A DNA stretch of 64,000 nt from Arthrobacter sulfonylureivorans (GTDB lineage: Bacteria; Actinomycetota; Actinomycetes; Actinomycetales; Micrococcaceae). Positions 1 through 10,900 of the stretch are shown piece after piece (position 1 is the stretch's first letter; every line of letters begins with the position of its first letter). A program made the position numbers and the translations under genes. The notes under the pieces are model-generated. The model saw only the letters and a program-made list of their open reading frames with translations, had not been told where the DNA came from and ran no database searches. Where the stretch lies: positions 1-64,000 of the forward strand of contig RJAE01000011.1 of the NCBI GenBank assembly GCA_004000035.1, written 5' to 3'.

Positions 1-189
1 CAATCCCTGACCCATCCGCCATGGTCCCAGCCGCCCGCCGCTCGGCCCCAGACTTTCGCGAGCATTTCCCAAATGAGGCACGCGCCCCGTTTCGCGAGCA
101 CATTAGATGAGTCTCGTCGGCCCCTGTTATTCCGTACCGCCCCTCGTTACACTGATGCCACGGATTCTTCTGAGCAAGAGGTGAGTCAG
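1..189. other. Left-edge non-coding segment
   Basis: No supported gene lies here. It contains a probable -10 box (TACACT, 148-153) for the small gene that follows. I see no clear -35 at the right distance. Confidence 0.4.
148..153 (+). promoter_or_regulatory. Probable -10 box upstream of small ORF
   Basis: TACACT lies 36 nt before the ATG at 190, leaving a 5' UTR of about 30 nt that carries an AGAGGTG-like ribosome binding site. The -35 is not recognisable. Confidence 0.35.
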
Positions 190-402
190 ATGGCTGGGAA
201 TTCGCGTTTCATGAACCGATTCATGCGTGCCACGGAGAAGGCGGCAAAGGTGTGGGGCCCGGCGGACCGGATCGATGCGGATTCCCCGGTGGTCCACCGG
301 CACGACGCCTCCGAGAAGGCGTCGGAGGAACAATTGTCGCAAATCGAAGTGGAGCGGGAAGCCGGTCACAGCTACGCGTACCGCAGGCCGCACAAGGACT
401 GA
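190..402 (+). CDS. Small conserved hypothetical protein (70 aa)
   Basis: A short, charged, soluble protein with no signal peptide or membrane segment. The ATG at 190 is preceded by an AGAGGTG ribosome binding site. The longer reading of the same frame, from 73, has no such site and unnatural composition upstream. The C-terminal half is rich in Glu, Lys and Arg and ends in a basic YRRPHKD-type tail. I do not recognise a domain and cannot assign a function. It is convergent with lysC and the two share the hairpin at 454-493. Confidence 0.6.
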   Translation: MAGNSRFMNRFMRATEKAAKVWGPADRIDADSPVVHRHDASEKASEEQLSQIEVEREAGHSYAYRRPHKD

Positions 403-453
403 CGCCGGACTCGGTGCCGCCCGTGCGCGGCACCCCCACACCAATCGAGAAAC

Positions 454-493
454 CAACAGGCGCCCTTCCCAAGGCTGGGAACGGCGCCTGTTG
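454..493. terminator. Bidirectional hairpin terminator
   Basis: CAACAGGCGCC and GGCGCCTGTTG form an 11-bp outer stem. TTCCCA and TGGGAA extend it inward, leaving a 4-nt loop. It sits between the convergent small ORF (ends 402) and lysC (ends 550), so it can serve both. There is no long T tract on either side. Confidence 0.75.
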
Positions 494-549
494 ATCAGTT
501 GCTCCGGGTGTCAGGTGAGCCCGGCGGTTAGCTGGCGGGAGGCCGCAGG

Positions 550-1836
<1,287 letters not shown>

Positions 1837-2070
1837 GTGGGCTCTAAACAACTCCTGGGTTGGGGCCCGGACCGTGCCACGCGAGGCGGCGGACGGGCTC
1901 ATGGAATGCTGCCGCGGGCCCTGGCTGCGGACACGGCGCGGCAAGGGCAATTCTAACGCCGCATCAGCTATGGCGGAGAATGCGGCCAATCAGTGTGACT
2001 GGCCATGGTCATAACGACGCCGGTGCCTCACCGAAGTGCCGCAGCGCACCGCCGTCGCTGTCTTCCCACC

Positions 2071-2131
2071 ATCGGCTGCGCAGATACGGCCCATTTCAGC
2101 TCTCAAAAGGGGCGGTATCTGCGCAGCCGAT
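2071..2131 (-). terminator. Long-stem terminator of the ehu operon
   Basis: ATCGGCTGCGCAGATAC (2071-2087) and its exact reverse complement (2115-2131) make a perfect 17-bp stem. A partly paired 27-nt interior contains a C/T-rich to A/G-rich helix. It starts 28 nt past the stop of the ABC ATPase gene, in the right place to end the leftward operon. Confidence 0.75.
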
Positions 2132-2158
2132 CAGGGAACGTCGTTCCGACGAGGCGGC

Positions 2159-3004
2159 TTAGCGGGTGCCGATCTGGTCTTCCCCGTTGCCGAGCACCGC
2201 CTGCAGGAAGGACTGCGTGCGTTCGTGCTGCGGGTTCGTGAACATGACCTCGGGCGTGGCCTCTTCAACCACCTTGCCGCCGTCGAACATCATCACGCGG
2301 TTGGACACGTCGCGGGCGAACTGCATCTCGTGGGTGACGATCAGCATGGTGATGTCCGTGGTGTCGGCGATGTGCCGCAGGATCCCCAGCACTTCGCCCA
2401 CAATCTCCGGGTCCAGCGCGGAGGTGACTTCGTCCAGCAGCAGGATCTCGGGATCCATGGCCAGCGCGCGGGCAATCGCCACACGCTGCTGCTGGCCGCC
2501 GGAGAGCTCCAGCGGGTGGGCGTCGGCCTTGTCCGGCAGGCCCACGCTCTCCAGCAGCTCCATGGCGCGGGCGGTGGCCTGCTCCTTGGACTGGCCAAGC
2601 ACATGCACCGGCGCTTCGATAATGTTCTCCAGCACACTCATGTTGGGGAACAGGTTGAACTGTTGGAACACCATGCCGATCCGCTTGCGGATCTGCTTCT
2701 GCGCCTTCTCGCCCAGCTCCACCCGCTTGCCGTCGCGCTCCTCATGGGTGAGGGGCTCGCCGTCGATGTAGATGTAGCCGCCGCTGAGCTCCTCCAGCGT
2801 CATCACCAGGCGCAGGATGGTGGTCTTGCCGGAACCGCTGGGGCCGATCAGGGTGACGCGGTCACCCCTGGCGACCTCGAAGTTCAGGTCCTTGAGGACC
2901 ACGTTGTCGCCGAACCGCTTCTCCACGTTCTCGAACTTGATGGCGGGAACGCTGGCAGCGGGGCGGGGTGCGGGGACGGTGTCGGGATCAGTAATTGTAG
3001 GCAA
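2159..3004 (-). CDS. ehuA: ABC transporter ATPase, ectoine/polar amino acid type (EhuA-like)
   Basis: Energises import with the two permeases and the binding protein encoded upstream. The 281-aa protein has Walker A GPSGSGKTT at residues 54-62, a Q-loop MVFQQ near 111-115, signature LSGGQ at 167-171, Walker B ILLLDE at 187-192 and H-loop His225. It follows the polar amino acid uptake (GlnQ/HisP) pattern. Last gene of the operon; its start lies inside the 3' end of the permease gene (17-nt overlap), implying coupled translation. The Ehu name rests on the whole gene set (binding protein, two different permeases, ATPase) and on resemblance of the binding protein, so the substrate is less certain than the transporter class. 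Confidence 0.85.
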   Translation of the reverse strand: MPTITDPDTVPAPRPAASVPAIKFENVEKRFGDNVVLKDLNFEVARGDRVTLIGPSGSGKTTILRLVMTLEELSGGYIYIDGEPLTHEERDGKRVELGEKAQKQIRKRIGMVFQQFNLFPNMSVLENIIEAPVHVLGQSKEQATARAMELLESVGLPDKADAHPLELSGGQQQRVAIARALAMDPEILLLDEVTSALDPEIVGEVLGILRHIADTTDITMLIVTHEMQFARDVSNRVMMFDGGKVVEEATPEVMFTNPQHERTQSFLQAVLGNGEDQIGTR

Positions 3005-3641
3005 GGCGCTTTTCCAATCTGGAGATGAGCAGGGAGGTCGGGTAGCTGGCCAGCAGGAAGATCACGCCGGCCAGCGTGATGGCCTCCATATATCTGAAGT
3101 GGTTGCCACCGAAGGTCAGGCCCGCGCGGACCATCTCCACCACGCCGATGGAGAGCAGGAACGGCGTGTCCTTAAACATTGAGATGGCGTAGTTGCCCAG
3201 TGCCGGAACGGTGGCGCGCAGGGCCTGCGGAATGACCACGGCAACCCAGGTCCGGGACGTGGACATGGACAGGGCCTTGGTGGCCTCCCACTGGCCCTTG
3301 GGCACGGATTCGATACCTGCCCGGTAAACCTCCGCCATGTAGGTGGAGTAGTGGATGCCGAAGACCGCAATGCCGATGATGATCGGATCAACGCTCAGGA
3401 ACGTCCAGTAGGCGAACAGTAGCTGCACCACGATCGGTGTCATGCGGATGAAATCGCCGACGAAGCTGATGACAACCGCAACCGGCTTGGGCACGGACAT
3501 TCGCAAGATGGCGATGACCAGGCCGAGTACGGCAGCAATGGCGGTACTGACAACAGTCACCACCAGGGTCACCTTCAGGAAGGCGAGCAACAGCTCCGGG
3601 AGGACGGCGTAAGCGGCGTCCCAATCCCATAATTCGTTCAT
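2988..3641 (-). CDS. ehuD: ABC transporter permease (EhuD-like)
   Basis: A 217-aa integral membrane protein of the HisMQ type. Hydrophobic segments lie at about residues 15-40, 50-75, 85-105 and 185-210. The EAA-type cytoplasmic loop that contacts the ATPase is visible as VPKGQWEATKALSMS in mid-protein. It forms a heterodimeric channel with the preceding permease. Its ATG shares one base with the upstream stop codon (TGATG), a sign of translational coupling. The N-terminus, with its WDW motif and a predicted periplasmic start, resembles the EhuD members I remember. Substrate (ectoine or hydroxyectoine versus other polar amino acids) is inferred. Confidence 0.8.
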   Translation of the reverse strand: MNELWDWDAAYAVLPELLLAFLKVTLVVTVVSTAIAAVLGLVIAILRMSVPKPVAVVISFVGDFIRMTPIVVQLLFAYWTFLSVDPIIIGIAVFGIHYSTYMAEVYRAGIESVPKGQWEATKALSMSTSRTWVAVVIPQALRATVPALGNYAISMFKDTPFLLSIGVVEMVRAGLTFGGNHFRYMEAITLAGVIFLLASYPTSLLISRLEKRLAYNY

Positions 3642-4372
3642 CAGCCCTTACCTCCTTCCGCTGCAACAGCTGTGTCCGGCGCCTTCAAGCTGAGGGTGTC
3701 GCGCAGCGATTCGCCGCGGCCCAGCTTGTGCTTGGCCTGGACCTCAAGGCCTTTCATCATCAACGTCAGGATGTAGGCAAGCACAAAGTAGATGACCAGG
3801 CTGACGCCGTAGGCGAAGAAGGTGTTGGTGTCCTGGCGCAACTGCTCGGTGTGGAAGGTCAGGTCCGCCAGCGTGATGAAGCTGACGATGGCCGTGCCCT
3901 TGAGCATGTGGATCAGGTAGTTGGTCAGCGACGGGATCATCAGGGCCCAGGCCTGCGGGAAGATGATCCGGCGCATCCGCTGTGCTTTGGACAGGCTGAG
4001 CGCCGTCGTCGCCTCCCACTGGCCGGTGGGCACGGAGTTGATGGAACCGCGCACCACTTCAGCGCAGTAGGCGCCGTAGTTCAACCCCAGTCCCAGGATG
4101 CCGCAGACCATGGCGGGAAGGTCCACGCCCAACTGCGGCAGCACGAAGAAGAAGAAGAACAGCTGCACCACCAGCGAGGTGCCGCGGAAGAATTCGATGA
4201 AGACCCGGCAGATGCCCCGCAAGAAGACGTTGTTCAGGCGGGCACCCAGTCCCAGGACCACCGCAATGACGATCGCCAGCAGGGCTCCGCCGAGGGTGAG
4301 AAGGAGGGTGATGCCCAAGCCTTCCCAGATCCTCGGCGCCGCCTCAGCCAGCGCTGCAAAATTTGCCTCCAT
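3641..4372 (-). CDS. ehuC: ABC transporter permease (EhuC-like)
   Basis: A 243-aa HisMQ-type permease, partner of the next gene. Hydrophobic helices lie at roughly residues 17-45, 55-80, 85-110 and 175-205. The EAA loop reads VPTGQWEATTALSLS. The C-terminal 35 residues are hydrophilic. It begins 9 nt after the binding-protein stop and ends in a one-base overlap with the next permease. The paralogous pair plus one ATPase and a lipoprotein is the standard architecture of the polar amino acid uptake family. Confidence 0.8.
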   Translation of the reverse strand: MEANFAALAEAAPRIWEGLGITLLLTLGGALLAIVIAVVLGLGARLNNVFLRGICRVFIEFFRGTSLVVQLFFFFFVLPQLGVDLPAMVCGILGLGLNYGAYCAEVVRGSINSVPTGQWEATTALSLSKAQRMRRIIFPQAWALMIPSLTNYLIHMLKGTAIVSFITLADLTFHTEQLRQDTNTFFAYGVSLVIYFVLAYILTLMMKGLEVQAKHKLGRGESLRDTLSLKAPDTAVAAEGGKG

Positions 4373-4381
4373 GGGGATGGA

Positions 4382-5296
4382 CTAGCCCGCTGCCCCGGCG
4401 CAGAGCTGCTCGGTGGTCAGATCCTTCGGCGGCAGGTTCTCCTCGGTGAAGCCGAAGTCGCCCAGCACGTCCACGTAGCTTTCCGGGCTCTCGGTGATCT
4501 TGCCCAGCTCGGCGTTGTAGGCCTCTATCAGTTCGGTGTCGCCCTTGCGGAACACGGTGCCGCCGGCGCCGATCTGCTCCCGGCCGTCGATCGTGGCGAC
4601 GAACGCGTCGGTGACCTCGACGCCGGAATTCTTATTGCTGTCGGCCAGCCAGTTCAGCGAGATCGCGGTCATCGCGAAGGCATCGGCACGGCCGGCGGCC
4701 ACGGTGTCCATGCCGTCCTGGGCATTGCCCACCGACTGCACGTTGTCGATGCCGAGTTTGTCCGCGTAGCTGGCTTCGATGCCGCCGGACAGCACGGCCA
4801 GCTTGATGTCGTCGGCCTTCGCTACCGAATCCATGTCGGTCAGGCCCTTGGGGTTGCCCTCCTTGACCATCAGGGCGGTGGTGTACATGATTTCCGGATC
4901 GCTGAACGCGGCTTGTTCGCAGCGCTCGGGCAGGATTGACATGCCCGCGCTGACCAGGTCGAACCGGCCCGCATTCAGCCCGGGGATCAGCGCGTCCCAG
5001 TCCACCAGGGCGACCTCGACGTTGTCCACGCCCAGGTTCTTGAAAATTTCCTCGTGCATGGCGATGGTGCCGCCGGTCGGTTCCCCGCCTTCTTGGAAGG
5101 AGTAGGGGGCTTCGCCGGCGATGCCGACGGTCACGGTGCCTTCGTCCTTGATCTTGGCCAGTGTGTCGCCGGTTGCGGCGCCTTCGCCGCCCTCGGCGGA
5201 GGCGATTTGGCCGTCGCCGCATCCTGCCAGCAGCAGCATGCCCAGGATGCTGGCGCCCGCCAAAGCGGTCCGTGACTTCGTCAGTCGCGCGTTCAT
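4382..5296 (-). CDS. ehuB: Substrate-binding lipoprotein (EhuB-like)
   Basis: Extracytoplasmic binding protein that delivers the ligand to the permease pair. A lipoprotein signal peptide ends in LLAGC, with the acylated Cys at residue 26. The mature part is a solute-binding family 3 fold: GTVTVGIAGEAPYSF near the start, then DWDALIPGLNAGRFDLV and GMSILPER. Start: ATG 5296 with AGAGGA ribosome site; the frame is open upstream to 5425 but without a site. First gene of ehuBCDA. The order B-C-D-A and the tail matching the EhuB family support ectoine/hydroxyectoine, an osmoprotectant and carbon/nitrogen source. Another polar amino acid remains possible. Confidence 0.8.
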   Translation of the reverse strand: MNARLTKSRTALAGASILGMLLLAGCGDGQIASAEGGEGAATGDTLAKIKDEGTVTVGIAGEAPYSFQEGGEPTGGTIAMHEEIFKNLGVDNVEVALVDWDALIPGLNAGRFDLVSAGMSILPERCEQAAFSDPEIMYTTALMVKEGNPKGLTDMDSVAKADDIKLAVLSGGIEASYADKLGIDNVQSVGNAQDGMDTVAAGRADAFAMTAISLNWLADSNKNSGVEVTDAFVATIDGREQIGAGGTVFRKGDTELIEAYNAELGKITESPESYVDVLGDFGFTEENLPPKDLTTEQLCAGAAG

Positions 5297-5602
5297 CAAT
5301 TCCTCTTTCGGTCGTGTAATGGGGCGAACCACCCAGCCCGCGCCTATGCAGCGCAACCCAGCCGACCCGACCCGAATTCGGTAGTGACTGTTGACAACCG
5401 TAATGAACTTCTGGTCAACATACAATTAGAGAGTCAGCGTGTATGTTTGTCGACAATCCGACATAACCCAGTGTTTACAAGGGCTGCAGGGGCCTCGGCC
5501 GCTGCGGTTACAATTTGGCTACGGAACGGGCTGCAGAGGCCGAACCGAACGTTCACGCGGCGAACGCCTGTGTTCGAAGTGCCGGAAGAAAAAAGGATCC
5601 AG
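5297..5602. promoter_or_regulatory. Divergent ehuB/GntR intergenic region with candidate operators
   Basis: About 300 nt without a supported gene. It carries a TTGTCGACAA palindrome (5447-5456), a TTGACAA element (5391-5397), a GGTCAACA element (5413-5420) and a TACAAT box (5421-5426). The repeated TTGNCAA-like half-sites between a transporter operon and a divergent GntR/FCD regulator suggest operator sites. Exact promoters could not be fixed. Confidence 0.4.
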
Positions 5603-6382
5603 ATGCCGCACAACTCCGCACCGGCCGGCGCGCCGGCTTTCCTGCGAGTGCACCGTCCGTCCACGGTGGACCTGATCGCCACCGAGCTGCGGAACGCCAT
5701 CTACTCCGGCGGTCTTCCCGTCGGTTCCCCCTTGCGCGAGGTGGAGATCTCCCGCCAGCTCGGCGTCAGCCGCAGCCCGCTGCGCGAGGCCGCGCAACGT
5801 TTGGTCCAGGAAGGCCTGCTGACCGCCATCCCGGGGCAGGGCCTGCGGGTCGCGACCGTTTCCGAGGACCGCCTTCCCGACCTGTTTGAAGCGCGCATTG
5901 CCGTGGAGACGCACGCTGCCCGGATCCTCATTCGACACAACGACGCCGGTGCCCTCGCCAAGGTGACGGCGGCCTTCGACCACTTAACCGAGGCGGTCAA
6001 GGGAACGGACGCCCGGACTATCGGCGACGCCGACCTGGACTTCCACTTCGCCTTGGTGGAGGCCGCCGGCAACACCCGGCTGACCCGGTACATGTCCACG
6101 TTGGTGGTGGAAACCCGGTTGGCGAGTTTCAGCAGCAAGCAGGGCTATGTGGTCCGCCGGGATGTGACGCCCTCCCACCAGGCCATAATGGCGGCCTTGA
6201 AATCCGGCAACGCAGAGGCTGCGGCGGCCGCCATCGCCGAGCACCTCACCGAGGCCACGGCCCGGATGACCGGCGAGCTGGCCGAGCGAGGCATCGAAGT
6301 GGAGACCGTCGCGGGAGCGCCCGAGCCCGGCGCCGTCTACGAACTCGGCCCCATCGACCACACCCCGGGCCCAACCGACTAA
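5603..6382 (+). CDS. GntR-family (FadR/FCD subfamily) transcriptional regulator
   Basis: A 259-aa DNA-binding regulator. A winged helix-turn-helix lies at about residues 15-80 (STVDLIATELRNAIYSGG, then LGVSRSPLREAAQRL), followed by an all-helical FCD ligand domain at about 90-225 with the DLFEARIAVE start typical of the family. Start: ATG 5603 has an AAAAGGA site; the frame runs upstream to 5384 but with unnatural composition. Divergent from ehuBCDA and so the likely ligand-responsive regulator of that importer, although the described EhuR is of a different (MocR) type. The C-terminal 30 residues are Pro/Gly rich and probably disordered. Confidence 0.85.
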   Translation: MPHNSAPAGAPAFLRVHRPSTVDLIATELRNAIYSGGLPVGSPLREVEISRQLGVSRSPLREAAQRLVQEGLLTAIPGQGLRVATVSEDRLPDLFEARIAVETHAARILIRHNDAGALAKVTAAFDHLTEAVKGTDARTIGDADLDFHFALVEAAGNTRLTRYMSTLVVETRLASFSSKQGYVVRRDVTPSHQAIMAALKSGNAEAAAAAIAEHLTEATARMTGELAERGIEVETVAGAPEPGAVYELGPIDHTPGPTD

Positions 6383-6455
6383 GGACCCGGTGGTCGACCA
6401 AAGGCGCTTGCGCCTGCGTGGAGACCCGTGGAGCCCAACCGACGTCGCCCCTTGC

Positions 6456-6461
6456 TACATT
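6456..6461 (+). promoter_or_regulatory. -10 box of a leaderless hydrolase transcript
   Basis: TACATT ends exactly 6 nt before the ATG at 6468, so transcription should begin at or next to the start codon. No ribosome binding site precedes that ATG. Confidence 0.5.
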
Positions 6462-6467
6462 CACCAC

Positions 6468-7268
6468 ATGGTGACTCTGCGCGGCAAGCTCGAACTGTCT
6501 GGAGTGACACTTCGCTACACGGACATCCCCGGCATTGAACCCGCGGTTGTTTTCCTTCATGGTGCCGGCGCCGACCACGTCATGTTCGAGGCACAGGCAG
6601 CCGCGCTCGCGGAACGCGGACACCGGGTAGTTTTGTTTGACCTGCGCGGGCAGGGGCAGTCCCAACCCAATACGAAGCGACTGACCGCAGAGTTGTTCGT
6701 TACGGACGTCGAGGCGCTTATGGCCGAGCTGGGGCTTGAGCGCCCCGTACTCGCGGGCCACTCGCTCGGCGGCAATATCGCCCAGGAAGTTGTCCGGAGG
6801 AATCCCGGCAAGTACGCGGGGTTGATCGTGATGGACTCCACCTGGAACGCTGGGCCGCTCTCGTCCGTCGAACGGTTCCTGCTGCGGTTGGCGGCCCCCG
6901 CGCTCGCGCTTGTTCCGGCTCGGTCTCTGCCGAAGGTCATGGCGAAGGCATCAGCCGTGACCGACGCCGGGAGAGCCGATGCGGAACGCGCGTTCGCGCA
7001 GGTCACCAAACGCGGGTTCATCGACGTGTGGCGGGCAACCGTGCAGTTCGTCGCCCCCGATGCCGGATACCGGACGCCTATTCCCTTGCTCTTAATACGC
7101 GGCGCGGAGGACAAGACCGGCAATATCGCCACGGCGATGCCAGCGTGGGCAGCAGCCGAGAACGTGGCCGAGCACGTCATCCAAGAAGCCGGACATCTCG
7201 TGACCCAGGATGCACCGACCGCCGTGACGGAGGCCATCATCAAGTTCTTGGCTGCTGAGACTCTTTGA
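6468..7268 (+). CDS. Alpha/beta-fold hydrolase
   Basis: A 266-aa single-domain cytoplasmic hydrolase. It shows the oxyanion-loop HG motif (FLHGAG, residues 29-34), nucleophile elbow GHSLG with Ser99, an acidic residue in IRGAED near 207 and the catalytic His in EAGH near 243. The substrate is not evident; the family covers esterases, C-C bond hydrolases and haloperoxidase-like enzymes. Start: ATG 6468, leaderless. A longer reading from 6390 has no ribosome site. Convergent with recR. No operon partner. Confidence 0.8.
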   Translation: MVTLRGKLELSGVTLRYTDIPGIEPAVVFLHGAGADHVMFEAQAAALAERGHRVVLFDLRGQGQSQPNTKRLTAELFVTDVEALMAELGLERPVLAGHSLGGNIAQEVVRRNPGKYAGLIVMDSTWNAGPLSSVERFLLRLAAPALALVPARSLPKVMAKASAVTDAGRADAERAFAQVTKRGFIDVWRATVQFVAPDAGYRTPIPLLLIRGAEDKTGNIATAMPAWAAAENVAEHVIQEAGHLVTQDAPTAVTEAIIKFLAAETL

Positions 7269-7309
7269 GCCGCCGAGCCGAACCAGGTCAGTGCCGAGGA
7301 CCCGTGGCA

Positions 7310-7906
7310 TTAGGTCAGGATGCGGCGGCCTTCGAACGCGCGGCCTAGGGTGACTTCGTCGGCGTACTCCAAGTCCCCGCCCACGGGCAGTCCGGAGGCC
7401 AGCCGGCTGACGGGGATGCCAATGGCCTTGAGCATGCGCGCCAGATAGGTGGCGGTGGCTTCGCCTTCCAGGTTGGGATCGGTGGCGATAATGATTTCTT
7501 CGATCTGCTTGTCCGAGAGCCGGTTCAGCAGTTCCTTGATGCGAAGCTGCTCCGGGCCGACGCCGCCGATCGGGTTAATCGCGCCGCCGAGCACGTGGTA
7601 GCGGCCCCTGAAGGAACGGGTCCGCTCGATGGCGATGACGTCCTTGGACTCTTCCACCACACAGATGGCCGTCGGATCCCGGCGCGGGTCGCGGCAGATG
7701 TTGCAGGTGTCCTGTTCGGAGACATTCCCGCAGATGGAGCAGAACTTCACCCGCTCCTTGACGTTGGTCACGGCATCAACGAGCCGCTTCATGTCGGCTG
7801 GATCGGCGTCCAAAATATGGAACGCGATGCGCTGGGCCGACTTCGGGCCGATTCCAGGCAAGCGGCCGAGCTCGTCGATCAGCTCCTGGACAGCACCTTC
7901 GTACAC
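7310..7906 (-). CDS. recR: Recombination mediator RecR
   Basis: Works with RecF and RecO to load RecA at gapped DNA. The 198-aa length is standard. A helix-hairpin-helix motif ([13 protein letters not shown]) lies at about 16-28, a zinc finger has Cys56, 59, 68 and 71, and the Toprim domain starts at VVEESKDV near 83. Start codon is GTG with a GAAGG site 5 nt upstream. It lies 24 nt after dnaX and is probably co-transcribed with it; no ybaB-like gene intervenes. Confidence 0.97.
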   Translation of the reverse strand: MYEGAVQELIDELGRLPGIGPKSAQRIAFHILDADPADMKRLVDAVTNVKERVKFCSICGNVSEQDTCNICRDPRRDPTAICVVEESKDVIAIERTRSFRGRYHVLGGAINPIGGVGPEQLRIKELLNRLSDKQIEEIIIATDPNLEGEATATYLARMLKAIGIPVSRLASGLPVGGDLEYADEVTLGRAFEGRRILT

Positions 7907-7930
7907 TGAACCTTCATTCTCCGCGTGCGG

Positions 7931-10900
7931 TCAGGAACCGTCGTGGCTTCGTTCTTCGATCAGGCGTCCGCCGAGCAACCGTTCGATGGCTGCGCGGCCT
8001 ACCAGTCCGGAGTCTTCGATCGACTCGTCGTCGTCGCTGGGGATGTCCTCGACGTATTTCAAGTTTAGGTCACGGCCGGACGGGGACGGTGTTGCCGGGG
8101 TTGCCGTTGCCTGCGTGGCCTTCGCCTGGTCCAGCAGCTGCTGGTAGCGGCTGCGCTTCTGGCCGGGCACCTGCCGGTCCGGCGTTGTCTCCCATTCCTC
8201 GGCGGGCGGTTCGTCGTTGGCGTAGGGGACGTCGTCGTAGGGCGAGGTCGGAGCCGACGGCGCTGGGGCGCTCCGGTCTGGAATCTGTGCGCCCGGGGAC
8301 TGCACGTTGGGCTGGTCGACTCCGTTGGGAGAGGGAGGTTCAGCTTCCGTTGCGGCATGATCCGGGGCCGACTTCATCGCGATTGCACCGGGGGCCCCGG
8401 CGACAGTAGCGGAGGACGCCGAAGACATACGCTCGGCCAGCTGGGCAAACACCGGCTTCTCCCCGGGCAGGGCTGCGGGCCGCTGGCCGTTGCCGGAAGC
8501 GCTGCTCGGTGAATCGGCCGACGGCGCAGAGGCCGCAGTGGTCCCGGACATGCCGCTGGGTGCTGACGCCCCCGATGCCGCGGAGAAGCCGGAGGCTGCA
8601 GACATGCCGGTGGCCGCGGTCGCGGCCGATGGCCCGGTCATGCCGCCGGGGGCCGAGTGGCCGGAAGCCGCCGAAGCAGCGGATACGGCGGATGGTGCGG
8701 ATCCAGTCGAGGAAGCGGACATCGGCGACGGAGCCGTCATCCCCGATCCTGCGGATGGACTTGAGACGCCGGACGGTGCCGAGAAGCCGGAGGTTGCCGA
8801 GACTACCGACGGTGCCGAAACAGCAGACGTGCCCGATGTGGCCGAAAAACCGGAAGGCGCCGAATCGGGGGTGGGCGCGAGGCCGCTCGGTGGAACTGGC
8901 GGCGCGGAGGCCGGTGCAGGATTCGGCGGAGTGCTGTGCGCCATGGGCTCCGGGACGGGCGCGGGCGCGTTTACAGTGGCGGTGTTGGCGGACCACCCAC
9001 CGTCTGCCGGCTGCTGCCGGCTAGTTGGTACTTTTGGGCCGGACTCACCCGCTGTCACCGAAGCGTCTTCGACGGTCAGGATCCGCAGGTCCATGCCGAG
9101 CACCTGCTGGATGGCCTGACGCAGGTTCTCCGCGTGGTCGCCGTTGCCGAAGTTAGTCGCGGAACCTTGGTTCTTGAAACCGAGGGTTAGCGCTGTGCCG
9201 TCGAGACTCAGCGGAGAGGCATTGGCGCTGACATTCATCCACGTCACCTTGCGGATGCCGCTGAGGGTGCTCAGGATCTCCGGCCAGGCACGGCGGATCA
9301 TCTCGATCTGGCCGGATGCCTGCGGGGCACTTTGGTCCTGCTGCGGAGCGGATGTCTGCGGAGCCACTTGCTCCTGCCGCGAAGGCTGTGCTGCGGCCGG
9401 TTCCGGACGTGACGGCTGCTGCTGGGCGGCCGACGGTGCTGCGGCCGGTTCCGGACGTGACGGCTGCTGCTGGGCGGCCGACGGTGCTGCGGCCGGTTCC
9501 GGACGGGACGGCTGCTGCTGGGCGGCCGACGGTGCTGCGGCCGGTTCCGGACGGGACGGCTGCTGCTGGGCGGCCGGTGCTTCCTGGGCCGGACGCTGTG
9601 GTGCGGGCTGCTGAGCCGGGGGGTGTCCCTGGGCTTGCGGCTGCCGCTGGCCGGGCGTTTCGGCGGTACGGGGAGACCCAGATTGCTGGGCCGCCGGTGC
9701 GGCTGCTGCGTTCACCGGCGCCTGAGCGGGCGCCTGGGTGGCGGGCTTCTCCGGTGCGGGGGCCGGTTCCGGCATGGCACCCCAGGAGCCGCCCCAGTCG
9801 GCCGACGTCTCAGTCGCCGTACTTGCGGCAGATTCTTGTGCTCGGGCGGCGTTAGCCGTTCCCCTTACGCCGGCGTCCTGCTGGCCGGCGTCCCGCGGGT
9901 TTCCGAAAACGGACGACGGAACGGTGGGGCCGGGCTCTGCAGGCGCCGTAGGGCCGGCCACCGCGGGGCCGGCGGGCGCGCCTGAGCCAGCGGGTGTGGC
10001 GGCTGCCGGGGCTTCAGCTGCCGGAGCAGCAGACGCAGCGGCACTGGATACACCAGCGGCGTCTGAAATCGCGGTCCCGGAGGTTCCCGAAGCCACCGGT
10101 GCCGTACCCGCGGAAGTGGCGGGAGCCCCGCCGTCGTGCTGTTGGGCAGGCTGCGCAGCGGGGCGGGCATTGGCTGCGGCCGCTGCGGGACCCTGCTGGT
10201 CCTCGCGCGGCCAATCGGCGGTACTCACCCGCGGGGGAGTGATGCGCTCGGCATCCTGGCGCGGAGCTTCATTCGAAGCCACGGCCGGGGTCTGGGTTTG
10301 CGCCTTGTTGGCGTTGGCTCCGCGGAGCGCGGCACGGGCAGCCGCCGGCCCGGAGAGCTGGGGTTCAGCGGCAGCATGGGCAACGGGCGCCTGTCCGTTG
10401 TCGATGGGCGCGGACACCGGGGCTCCGCCGTAGCTGAGACGGCGCTCGATCCGGTCCACCCGGGCCGCCACACCCTGTTCGCCCTGGTCGGCGGAAGGCA
10501 GCAGGATCCGCGCGCAAAGCAGTTCCAGATGCAGGCGAGGCGAGGTGGCGCCGGTCATCTCGGTCAGTGCCTGGTTGGTGATGTCCGCGGCGCGGGATAG
10601 TTCGGCGGCGCCCAGCTGGTTGGCCTGGGTCTGCATCCGGGCGATCTGGTCCTCCGGGACGCCGCGGAGGATGGCGTGGGCGCTCTCCGGCATCGCCCGC
10701 ACAATGATCAGGTCGCGGAAGCGCTCCAGCAGGTCCTCGACGAAGCGGCGCGGGTCGTGGCCGGTCTGCACCACGCGGTCCACCGCGTTGAACACCGTGG
10801 ACGCGTCCGCCGCGGCAAAGGCGTCGACCACGTCGTCCAGCAGCGAAGCATGGGTGTAGCCGAGCAGGGAGACGGCCAGTTCGTAGTCCAGGCCGCTGGG

